Assembly (NCBI GenBank): GCA_900771325.1
Contig: CAAGNN010000023.1
Span: 1-33,019 of the forward strand
Length of the DNA stretch: 33,019 nucleotides
Source: Kiritimatiellia bacterium
GTDB lineage: Bacteria > Verrucomicrobiota > Kiritimatiellia > RFP12 > DVOR01
Direction: 5' to 3'
Shown: positions 14,493 to 20,872 of the stretch, piece by piece
Position numbering within the stretch: the first letter of the stretch is position 1
Layout: each line of letters begins with the position of its first letter
Position numbers and translations under genes: made by a program
Notes under the pieces: model-generated
What the model was told of the DNA's origin: nothing
The model's database searches: none
Seen by the model: only the letters and a program-made list of their open reading frames with translations

Positions 14493-15248
14493 TTAGGGCT
14501 CCAAGGCTTGGGCGGCGAGGAAGGCTTGGACTTCCGGGACCGGGGAGTTCAGGATTTCAGAGGGGGGGGCGACGGTGAGGAAGCGGCCGGCTTTGAGGAA
14601 GCCGATGCGGTCGGCATAGCGCAGGGCGCCGGCCAGGTCGTGGGTGACCACAACGCAGGCTGCGCCGTGGGTTTGGTTGACTTGGGTGATGAGCGCGTCG
14701 ATGGTGCGCGACATCACCGGGTCGAGGCCCGAGGTGGGTTCGTCGAAGAAGAGGACTTCGGGCTCCTCGATGATGGCGCGGGCGAAGGCGGCGCGTTTGA
14801 CCATGCCGCCGGAGACTTCGGCCGGGTAGAGCTCGCCGGCATCGGCCAAGCCGACTTCGGCCAAGGCGGCCTGGACGCGGTCGGCGATTTCGCGCTCGGG
14901 GAGGCGGCCGTGCGAGCGCAGGGGGAGGGCGACATTCTCGGCGAGGGTCTTCCAGCCCAGGAGCGCGCCGCTCTGAAAGAGGTAGCCCACGCGGCGGCGG
15001 AGCGCGGCGAGGTCGGTGGCGGAGAGCGCGGAGAGGTCTTGGCCCAGCAGGCGGACGGTGCCGGAGGTGGGCGAGAGTTGGCCGGAGGCGAGCTTGAGCG
15101 AGACGCTCTTGCCGGTGCCCGAGGGGCCGATGATGACGAAGCGCTCGCCGCGCTTGACCGCGAAGGTCTGGCCATCGAGCACCCGGCGCGACCCGAAGCG
15201 CTTGCAGACCTGCTCGAAGGCGACGGCGGGCTCGGCGTTAGAGGACAT
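14493..15248 (-). CDS. mlaF: MlaF-like ABC transporter ATPase
   Basis: 251 aa. Cytosolic nucleotide-binding subunit for the MlaE permease. Walker A GPSGTGKS (41-48), signature SGGMVKRAAFARA, Walker B VLFFDEPTSGLDP and a switch His in VVTHDLAGA are present. I chose the ATG at 15248 because homology begins a few residues later (AVAFEQVCKRFG). It overlaps the permease stop by 11 nt. An in-frame GTG at 15275 would add nine residues and a longer overlap. Confidence 0.95.
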   Translation of the reverse strand: MSSNAEPAVAFEQVCKRFGSRRVLDGQTFAVKRGERFVIIGPSGTGKSVSLKLASGQLSPTSGTVRLLGQDLSALSATDLAALRRRVGYLFQSGALLGWKTLAENVALPLRSHGRLPEREIADRVQAALAEVGLADAGELYPAEVSGGMVKRAAFARAIIEEPEVLFFDEPTSGLDPVMSRTIDALITQVNQTHGAACVVVTHDLAGALRYADRIGFLKAGRFLTVAPPSEILNSPVPEVQAFLAAQALEP

Positions 15249-16023
15249 AGCAGAACCTGGTGATGAAGTAGCCACCGATGAGGATGGCGAGGAAGGAGTA
15301 GATGACGGCCCGGCGGGTGGAGGCGCCGACCCCGGCCGCCCCTTGCGTGGTGCAGAAGCCGACCGTGCAGGAGATACCGCTGACGAGGATGCCGAAGACG
15401 AAGGCCTTCAGCAGCCCCACCCACAGGTCTTTGACCTCGGCGGCCTCGACGATCTGGCCCATAAACTGCAGGAAGGGGATGTTGAGCTGCGTGTAGCCGA
15501 CCAGCGCCCCGCCGAAGAAGGCCACCACGCAGGTGTAGAAGGAGAGGAGTGGGGACATCATCGCCATCGCCCACAGCCGCGGCACCACCAAGAAGCGCAC
15601 CGGGCTTACGCTCATCATCTCCAGGGCGGCGATCTCCTCGTTGACGGTCATCGTGCCGAGTTGGGCGGCCATCGAGGAGCCGACGCACGCGGCCAGGATG
15701 ATGCCCGTCATAAAGGGCCCCATCTCGCGGAGCATCGCGAAGGCGAGGGTGTAGGCCACCATCAGCTCCTGCGAGAACTGCCGGAAGGCGATCCCCAGCT
15801 GCAGCCCCAGGATCATCCCCGTGAAGAGCGCCACCACCGTGGCCACCGCCAGGGTGCCAATGCCCACGATGTAGAGCTGGCGCGCCCAGGTCCGCCGGCA
15901 CTCGCGCTCCAAGAAAATCCGCGGCAGGCCCAAACAGGCCAGGGCCGTCACCTGCGCGGTGAGGCCGAGCCCCGAGAGTAATCGTGCGGCCAGGCTCCCG
16001 GCCGCTTCGCGTGTGAGCATCAT
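15238..16023 (-). CDS. mlaE: MlaE-like ABC transporter permease
   Basis: 261 aa, the normal MlaE length, with about five to six membrane helices. Family features are visible: LFTGMILGLQLG, AFAMLREMGPFMTGII, AACVGSSMAAQLGTMTVNEEIAALEMMSVSPVRFLVVPR and the C-terminal SCTVGFCTTQGAAGVGASTRRAV. It forms the inner-membrane core of the MCE lipid transporter with MlaF and MlaD. The ATG at 16023 overlaps the stop of the upstream gene (ATGA) and is preceded by AGGAGG with 7-nt spacing, which decides the start over an ATG 18 codons upstream. No mlaA, mlaB or mlaC gene is present. Confidence 0.95.
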   Translation of the reverse strand: MMLTREAAGSLAARLLSGLGLTAQVTALACLGLPRIFLERECRRTWARQLYIVGIGTLAVATVVALFTGMILGLQLGIAFRQFSQELMVAYTLAFAMLREMGPFMTGIILAACVGSSMAAQLGTMTVNEEIAALEMMSVSPVRFLVVPRLWAMAMMSPLLSFYTCVVAFFGGALVGYTQLNIPFLQFMGQIVEAAEVKDLWVGLLKAFVFGILVSGISCTVGFCTTQGAAGVGASTRRAVIYSFLAILIGGYFITRFCYVL

Positions 16024-17288
16024 TCGGCTTCCTCCTCGCCCGCCTCGCGGTGCGTTCGCCACCAAATCAGTCCCCAAAAGAGTTCGTGCAGCGTCTCGTC
16101 CGAGCCCGCCTCGCGCCGCGCGGTGTAGAAGGTCCAGAAGGGGGCCCAGTTGCGCTCAACGACTGGCACATCGTGGATCGGGAAGAGGATGAGCGAGCGG
16201 CGCTCCTCGCCGGTATCTTCGTGGAAGCTACTCGCGTAGAAGGGCCACAGCCGGAAGGATCGCTTCTGCACGCGGCCGCGGCCGCGGACATCGTAGGCCA
16301 CCACCTCTTCGTTCAGGTAGAAGGGCCAGAAGCGCGTCAGGCGCGTGCGCTGGACCTCGGTCTGCTGGCGCTTGTGCATCGCCAGCGGGTAGAGGAACCA
16401 CCAGCCATCGCGCGTGCCGCGGTGGGTCATCCCCCAGAAGCGCCAACTCTTCCAGGTGCTCTCGTTGGGGTCGGTGTAGCGCTCGAAGAGGGGCCACGGG
16501 GCGCGGATGAGGCGGGCGCCGTCGGCGGTGGTGGAGTAGCGGAAGAGGGGCGGGAGCAGGCCCCAGCCTTGCTCGGTATCCGCGTCAATCCGCTCGCAGA
16601 CCGGCCAGAGGCACCAGGCGTGGCCGTTGTGGCGCCGGGCGTGGAAGGTCTGGTCGTTCCAAAAGGGCCACAGGGCGAAATGCGCGTCGTAGTCCGGCTC
16701 GCGCTTGGTGCCATAGAGCGGCCAGAGGGACCAGCGCGTGCGGTCGGGGTCGTATTTCAGCGAGAAGAAGGGCCAGCCAAAGTAGTCGCGCGTCACCCCC
16801 CGCGAGCCATCGGTGCGGTAGCGCAGCCAGAGCGGAAAGAGCGCCCACTGGAAGTCCTCGAGCAGAAAGAACTTCGGCAGCTTGCCATAGACCGGGAAGA
16901 GACCCCAATAGTCCTCCCCCTCGTCGCGCCCGTGAGTCCAGATGGGCGGAATCGACAGCGAGTAGTCGCGCGAGCGGCGGTTGGTGCGGTCCTCCTCCTG
17001 CCAAAAGGTCATCAAAACACGCCAGTGGAACTCCTCGCCGCGCCAAGCGAAGTGCGTCAGCGGCCAAAGCAACTCCATATCCCGGTCCACCCGCCGCACG
17101 GGCGACTGCTCCCAGGCAAAGAAGGGCCGCACCGCCAGGCGCGTCATCCCCTCCCCCTCGCGGCTCCCCCACTCAAAAAAGGGCCCCAGGCGAAAACGAA
17201 ACGCCCCCGCCGGATCCGGCGCCGCTCCCGCGCTCGCCATCATCCACAGCCCAAAGGCCAACAAAACCAAACGCCAACACCGAAACAT
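16020..17288 (-). CDS. Exported Trp/Phe-Pro repeat protein, first gene of the MCE operon
   Basis: 422 aa, not recognised as a named family. A signal peptide (MFRCWRLVLLAFGLWMMASAGA) is followed by an aromatic-rich body in which short strand-like segments around the pattern (L/F)-(W/F)-P-(L/F/V)-(Y/W/F) recur about every 20-27 residues, some 14-16 times: LLWPLTHF, GLFPVYGK, ALFPLWLRYR, GWPFFSLKYD, SLWPLYGTK, ALWPFWND, CLWPVCER, APWPLFERY, RFWPFYLN, RLWPFYAS, ILFPIHD. The pattern suggests a beta-barrel or beta-repeat protein of the outer membrane, which is an inference. It is coupled by ATGA to mlaE, so it may be the outer-membrane partner of the lipid transporter. The start at 17288 lies 6 nt after the -10, giving a leaderless mRNA. 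Its signal-peptide coding region is nearly identical to that of the next gene upstream. Confidence 0.82.
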   Translation of the reverse strand: MFRCWRLVLLAFGLWMMASAGAAPDPAGAFRFRLGPFFEWGSREGEGMTRLAVRPFFAWEQSPVRRVDRDMELLWPLTHFAWRGEEFHWRVLMTFWQEEDRTNRRSRDYSLSIPPIWTHGRDEGEDYWGLFPVYGKLPKFFLLEDFQWALFPLWLRYRTDGSRGVTRDYFGWPFFSLKYDPDRTRWSLWPLYGTKREPDYDAHFALWPFWNDQTFHARRHNGHAWCLWPVCERIDADTEQGWGLLPPLFRYSTTADGARLIRAPWPLFERYTDPNESTWKSWRFWGMTHRGTRDGWWFLYPLAMHKRQQTEVQRTRLTRFWPFYLNEEVVAYDVRGRGRVQKRSFRLWPFYASSFHEDTGEERRSLILFPIHDVPVVERNWAPFWTFYTARREAGSDETLHELFWGLIWWRTHREAGEEEAE

Positions 17289-17294
17289 ACCCCT

Positions 17295-17324
17295 ATCATA
17301 GCACACCCCCGCGCCCCCCCGCAA
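17295..17324 (-). promoter_or_regulatory. Leaderless promoter of the MCE operon
   Basis: On the minus strand TTGCGG (17319-17324), an 18-nt spacer, then TGTGC joined to TATGAT (17295-17300). Only 6 nt separate the -10 from the ATG at 17288, so +1 would be the A of ATG. The whole region is duplicated at 18968-18996. Confidence 0.68.
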
Positions 17325-17333
17325 CGCCCACCC

Positions 17334-17411
17334 CCGCCCCGGGCCCAAATCGAATCCGCCCCGGGTCGACCCTCAACCCGGGCCTACCTCGAGGTCAACC
17401 CGGGGCGGATG
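17334..17411. repeat. 22-bp repeat array C, inverted arrangement
   Basis: Cores fall at 17334, 17356, 17378 and 17400, still in 22-bp phase, but the last has the opposite orientation. As a result 17354-17371 and 17393-17410 form an 18-bp inverted repeat with one mismatch. The block 17331-17411 is nearly identical to 19001-19077 in front of the neighbouring gene. Confidence 0.9.
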
Positions 17412-17460
17412 TAAAAAGAGGGGGGTAAAGGTGTCTGCCGGAGGCGGCACCCCCGGGCGT
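17412..17460 (-). terminator. Possible terminator of the GH95-like gene
   Basis: On the minus strand GGTGCCG, loop CCTC, CGGCAGACACC form an imperfect stem with a small bulge, followed about 10 nt later by TCTTTTTACA. It lies 45-90 nt after the stop at 17504. The distance between stem and T-run makes the assignment weak. Confidence 0.4.
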
Positions 17461-17503
17461 ACTCCGAGAGGCTACGTCCACCGTCAGGGGGCGCAAGCGG
17501 TGT

Positions 17504-18961
17504 TTAGGGGCACCAGTGGAAGAACATACTCTGGGTTTGGTCGGCGGAGAGGGTGAAGCGCTCATAACCGACGGGGGTGTGCACCGTGTAGGTGCCACCC
17601 TGCGGGGAGGTCAGCTCCAAGGAGAGGGGGCGGCCATCTCGCCACTGGCAGGTCACCCAGAGTCCATCCGCGGTCATCAGGCGGAAGCTGCCGCTTGCGG
17701 CCAAACGCAGGGGGAGTGCCGGCAAGATCTCCACCACGCCCGATTCGCTCCGCAGGAGCATCTCGTTGAGGGCCGTGGCCACGCCGTCGAGTTCGGCCAC
17801 CTGCGCCGGAGCCTCGCCGTTGACACAGAGGTTCATCGTCAAGTGCTGCGGGGTGTCATCCAGCGCGCGCATCGCCTCGTCCCCCAACCCCATCTGGGCG
17901 TAATGGTAGGCCAAAGGCCAGCCCGCCGCGCCGTCGGGAACGGCTTGCGCGGTGTCGCGCTCGGCCAGCCCCCACGCGCGCGCCGGCCAATAGGCCCCCG
18001 GACAATTGCCGGAGAGGAAGAGATAGCGGGAGAAGTCGTAGGTTAAGAGGAGAAACTCCGGCGAAAACTGCCCACGCTCGCGCGCCTCAATCCAGCCCTC
18101 GGGCGTCGGCCGCAGCTCCGGCTTCGCCCCCAGCGTGATGTAGGCCCGGCTGTAGCGTTCGCGGAAGTCGAGCGCGTGGTCACGCGAGAGCGCCCACACC
18201 CCGCGCTTCTCCGCCGCCGCAATTCCTTCCAAACAGCGCGCGAGACACGACTCCGCGCGGGCGGAGTCCGCATAGGCCGCCAGATAGATCGTCACATTCA
18301 CCGCGCCGCGCACCCGGAGCGTCTCCCCCTCCGCCTCCACCGTGCCATCCGTGAAAACCGCCGCCACCACGTCGAACGCCTCGCCGTCCGGACCGACACT
18401 CCCCTGCACATGGAGGCGGTTCGGTGCCAGCACCGCGCACCGACCCAACCCGCCGGGAGGGGCCAGCGAACAGGTGAGGTCCATCGGCACCGCCTGCGAA
18501 GCGTGGTAATCGATGGCCACCACATCCTCCTTGCGGGGAACGAACGCCTCGCGAATCTTCCACTCGCCGCCGGCCGAGAAGACTGCGTAGGCAATTCCCT
18601 CATCCAGCCGAATGCCGCGCCGATAGTGTTCCACCCCACTCACCGGCAACGCCTGGCGCACCGTCAAGGCCGCCAACGGCTGCCGGATCCCCTGCACACT
18701 CAGAGAGAAGGTCTCCTCCGCCGGCGCGCCCGTCCACAATGCCATCAGGCGCCCATTCCCAATCGGCAACCCGGCCGCAGCGCGCTTCGCCGGATGCTCA
18801 AACTGATAGGCCCGTTGCGCCCGATCCCAGGCGGACTTCGGAAAGCGTTCGGAAGGCGCCGGCGGCGGCGCGCCAATCAGCGGTCGCCCCGCCCAGGCCA
18901 CACCGCTCGCCATCATCCACAGCCCAAAGGCCAACAAAACCAAACGCCAACGCTGAATCAT
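17504..18961 (-). CDS. Shortened GH95-like exported protein, probably not catalytic
   Basis: 485 aa with a signal peptide (MIQRWRLVLLAFGLWMMASGVAWA). Family hints: PIGNGRLMALWTG near residue 65 and REAFVPRKEDVVAIDY match the N-terminal beta domain of glycoside hydrolase family 95 (alpha-fucosidase type), and ALNEMLLRSESGVVEILPALP near 400 matches the C-terminal part. Full-length GH95 enzymes have about 750-800 residues. Here the helical barrel between SRYLFLSGNCPG and the EMLL motif is only about 90 residues, so most of the catalytic barrel is missing, and the usual QIDGNFG stretch reads QVAELDG, without the Asp in register. The frame is open and its promoter is good, so it looks maintained rather than freshly broken. 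Starting at 18961 it is leaderless (-10 ends 6 nt upstream). Probably a carbohydrate-binding or degenerate protein. Confidence 0.75.
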   Translation of the reverse strand: MIQRWRLVLLAFGLWMMASGVAWAGRPLIGAPPPAPSERFPKSAWDRAQRAYQFEHPAKRAAAGLPIGNGRLMALWTGAPAEETFSLSVQGIRQPLAALTVRQALPVSGVEHYRRGIRLDEGIAYAVFSAGGEWKIREAFVPRKEDVVAIDYHASQAVPMDLTCSLAPPGGLGRCAVLAPNRLHVQGSVGPDGEAFDVVAAVFTDGTVEAEGETLRVRGAVNVTIYLAAYADSARAESCLARCLEGIAAAEKRGVWALSRDHALDFRERYSRAYITLGAKPELRPTPEGWIEARERGQFSPEFLLLTYDFSRYLFLSGNCPGAYWPARAWGLAERDTAQAVPDGAAGWPLAYHYAQMGLGDEAMRALDDTPQHLTMNLCVNGEAPAQVAELDGVATALNEMLLRSESGVVEILPALPLRLAASGSFRLMTADGLWVTCQWRDGRPLSLELTSPQGGTYTVHTPVGYERFTLSADQTQSMFFHWCP

Positions 18962-18967
18962 ATCCCT

Positions 18968-18996
18968 ATCGTAGCACACCCCCGCGCCCCCCGCAA
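18968..18996 (-). promoter_or_regulatory. Leaderless promoter of the GH95-like gene
   Basis: On the minus strand TTGCGG (18991-18996), 17-nt spacer, TGTGC joined to TACGAT (18968-18973), then 6 nt to the ATG at 18961. It is a near copy of the MCE operon promoter at 17295-17324. Confidence 0.68.
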
Positions 18997-19000
18997 CGCC

Positions 19001-19198
19001 CACCCCCGGGCCCAAATCGAACCCGCCCCGGGTCGACCCTCAACCCGGGCCTACCTCGAGGTCAACCCGGGGCGGATAAAAATGTAAAGCGCCCCAGACC
19101 CAAAACGAACCAGCCCCAGGTTCGAGGGCGATCAGCCCCGGGTTCACCCCCGACCCGCCCCAGGTTCACCCCCGACCCGCCCCAGGTTCGATATTCGC
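19001..19198. repeat. 22-bp repeat array D (eight units)
   Basis: In-phase units start at 19023, 19045, 19067, 19089, 19111, 19133, 19155 and 19177. The first part (to 19077) copies array C, including its inverted pair (19021-19038 with 19060-19077). The second part has plus-strand cores of the CCGCCCCAGG and CAGCCCCAGG type. It fills most of the 316-nt gap between the divergent GH95-like and psd genes. Apart from the two promoters nothing else is seen there. Confidence 0.93.
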
Positions 19199-19227
19199 TT
19201 GCCCAATGGGCGGGGCTGTGGTATTAT
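19199..19227 (+). promoter_or_regulatory. Promoter of the psd-pssA-acn-lpxD-aroC operon
   Basis: TTGCCC (19199-19204), 17-nt spacer, TGTGG joined to TATTAT (19222-19227). The leader to the psd ATG is about 44 nt. The -35 begins exactly where repeat array D ends. Confidence 0.72.
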
Positions 19228-19277
19228 GAGAGCGTTTCAAGGTTGGGCCTTGATGGTATTGCGTAAGGAACAAACGG

Positions 19278-19997
19278 ATGTACGAGAACGAGAAGCGCGA
19301 GAACGAGGTGATTATCCGCAATGGGTGGTTGCTGATTGTGGTGCCGTTGGTGCTGGGCGTTGGCGGGGGTTGCCTGCTGTGTCCGGTGGCGGGGTTGCCG
19401 TGGGTGGCGGTGGCGTGGTTGGCGCTGTGCTTGGTCTTTTCCCTCTTTATGGCGTGGTTCTTCCGCAACCCCAAGCGCGTGCCGCCGGCGGGCGAGGAGA
19501 ATATCGTCTCGGGCGCGGAGGGCACGGTGCGCTCGGTGCAGTATGTCACGGAGGATGACGGCTCGCCGGCGAGTGCGGTGGTCAAGGAGTTCTTCCCGGG
19601 GCAGCGCGCGGTGCGGATTTCCACCTTCCTCTCGCCGCTGCATGTCCACGTAAACCGCCTCTCTATCGGCGGCACGGTCAAGCTTTGCGAGTATCGCCAC
19701 GGTAAGCATCTGCTGACGATGGACGAGCGCTCGAGCCTCTACAATCAGCACTCGGTGGTGCTGGTGGAGGATGCCGACGGGCTGCGCTGCCTGCACAAGC
19801 AGATTACCGGGCCGGTGGTGCGGCGCGTGATCTTCTGGCTCGAGCAGGGGCAGCCGGTCAAGCGCGGCGGTATCCTGGGGATGATGAAGTTCGGCAGCCG
19901 TATGGACATTTGGCTGCCGGCGGACCGCGTGACGGTCTGCGTGAACCCGGGCGACCCGGTGCGCGCGGGCGAGACGGTGATTGCCAAGCGCAAGTAA
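19278..19997 (+). CDS. psd: Phosphatidylserine decarboxylase proenzyme (short type)
   Basis: 239 aa, the short psd type. Two N-terminal membrane helices (about 15-60) are followed by FFRNPKRVPP, ISTFLSPLHVHVNR and the self-cleavage site KFGSRMDIWLP, where Gly206-Ser207 would split to give the alpha chain with its pyruvoyl group. The enzyme decarboxylates phosphatidylserine to phosphatidylethanolamine at the inner membrane. FGSR instead of LGST is usual for this short subgroup, which includes archaetidylserine decarboxylases. AAGGAAC precedes the ATG. First gene of an eight-gene operon, directly followed by the gene making its substrate. Confidence 0.95.
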   Translation: MYENEKRENEVIIRNGWLLIVVPLVLGVGGGCLLCPVAGLPWVAVAWLALCLVFSLFMAWFFRNPKRVPPAGEENIVSGAEGTVRSVQYVTEDDGSPASAVVKEFFPGQRAVRISTFLSPLHVHVNRLSIGGTVKLCEYRHGKHLLTMDERSSLYNQHSVVLVEDADGLRCLHKQITGPVVRRVIFWLEQGQPVKRGGILGMMKFGSRMDIWLPADRVTVCVNPGDPVRAGETVIAKRK

Positions 19998-20016
19998 ACG
20001 GCGAAGGGAGGCCACG

Positions 20017-20838
20017 ATGCGCAAGATTCTCCATATCAAGAAGCCTTCAATGCAGGCGAACAAGGTGGTGTGCGTGAATGCCATCACCTCCGGCGCGCTC
20101 CTCTGCGGGCTAATGAGCATTCTCTACTCGGCCGCAGGGAACTTCTATTGGGGCGCGTTGCTCATCCTGGGCGCGATGATTCTCGATGGCATCGACGGCA
20201 CCACCGCCCGCCTGCTCAAAGCCGAGACCCTCTTCGGCGCAGAGTTCGATACCTTCGTGGACATCACGGCCTTCGGCATCGCTCCGGCGATGCTGGTTTA
20301 CTTCTACCTCTTCCACGACTTCGGCTCGGCGCTGACCAAGGCGGCCATCCACCCGGTGGGGGCGCTGATTGCGTTGGCGATTGTTCTCTCCGGGGCCATT
20401 CGCCTGGCGCGCTTCAAGGTGGTCGATGAGGACCACGGGATGAGCGGCTACACCGGGATGCCCATCACGGTCAACGCCCTCTGCCTGGCGGGGATTGTCC
20501 TCTTCATCGAGGCGTGGAAGGCCAAGAACGGCTGGGGCGCGGCCCACCCGCTGCCGGCGTGGGTGACGCTCCAGGATGGCGGCTGGCTCTCGTGGTTGAT
20601 GTACATCAACTGCGTCATCTGTCTCTTCCTGCAGGTCTCGCCCTTCAAGTATCCCAAGCCGACGAATACGCCTGTCGGCCAGCTCATCGGCATCCTCGCC
20701 TTCGTGGGGCTCTTCATCCACCCGAAGACCGCCGTCATCAGCTGCTGCTACCTGGTGCCCGTCACGCTCTTCTATATCTATGTGGCACCCTTTTGGTACA
20801 CTCTCAAGCGCCGCTGGCAGGAAAAGCACGCGGCGTAA
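20017..20838 (+). CDS. pssA: CDP-diacylglycerol-serine O-phosphatidyltransferase
   Basis: 273 aa, an integral membrane enzyme that makes phosphatidylserine from CDP-diacylglycerol and serine. The CDP-alcohol phosphatidyltransferase signature is complete: DGTTAR, eight residues, G, AEF, D, TFV, D (near residues 60-82). It has about seven to eight membrane helices. I chose the ATG at 20017 because GGGAGG lies 6 nt upstream and 19 nt separate it from the psd stop; an in-frame ATG at 19981 lies inside psd. With psd it forms the two-step route to phosphatidylethanolamine. Confidence 0.95.
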   Translation: MRKILHIKKPSMQANKVVCVNAITSGALLCGLMSILYSAAGNFYWGALLILGAMILDGIDGTTARLLKAETLFGAEFDTFVDITAFGIAPAMLVYFYLFHDFGSALTKAAIHPVGALIALAIVLSGAIRLARFKVVDEDHGMSGYTGMPITVNALCLAGIVLFIEAWKAKNGWGAAHPLPAWVTLQDGGWLSWLMYINCVICLFLQVSPFKYPKPTNTPVGQLIGILAFVGLFIHPKTAVISCCYLVPVTLFYIYVAPFWYTLKRRWQEKHAA

Positions 20839-20872
20839 AGGACAGTCTTAGATTAGTCAAGTTGCTTATTGC

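Noticed and set aside
16050..17414. Plus-strand open frame of 454 codons running into repeat array C
   Set aside because: Antisense to the W-P repeat protein gene, whose signal peptide, promoter and ATGA coupling to mlaE decide the strand.
19981..20016. Upstream start for pssA
   Set aside because: The ATG at 19981 lies inside psd and has no ribosome binding site; the ATG at 20017 has GGGAGG at good spacing.
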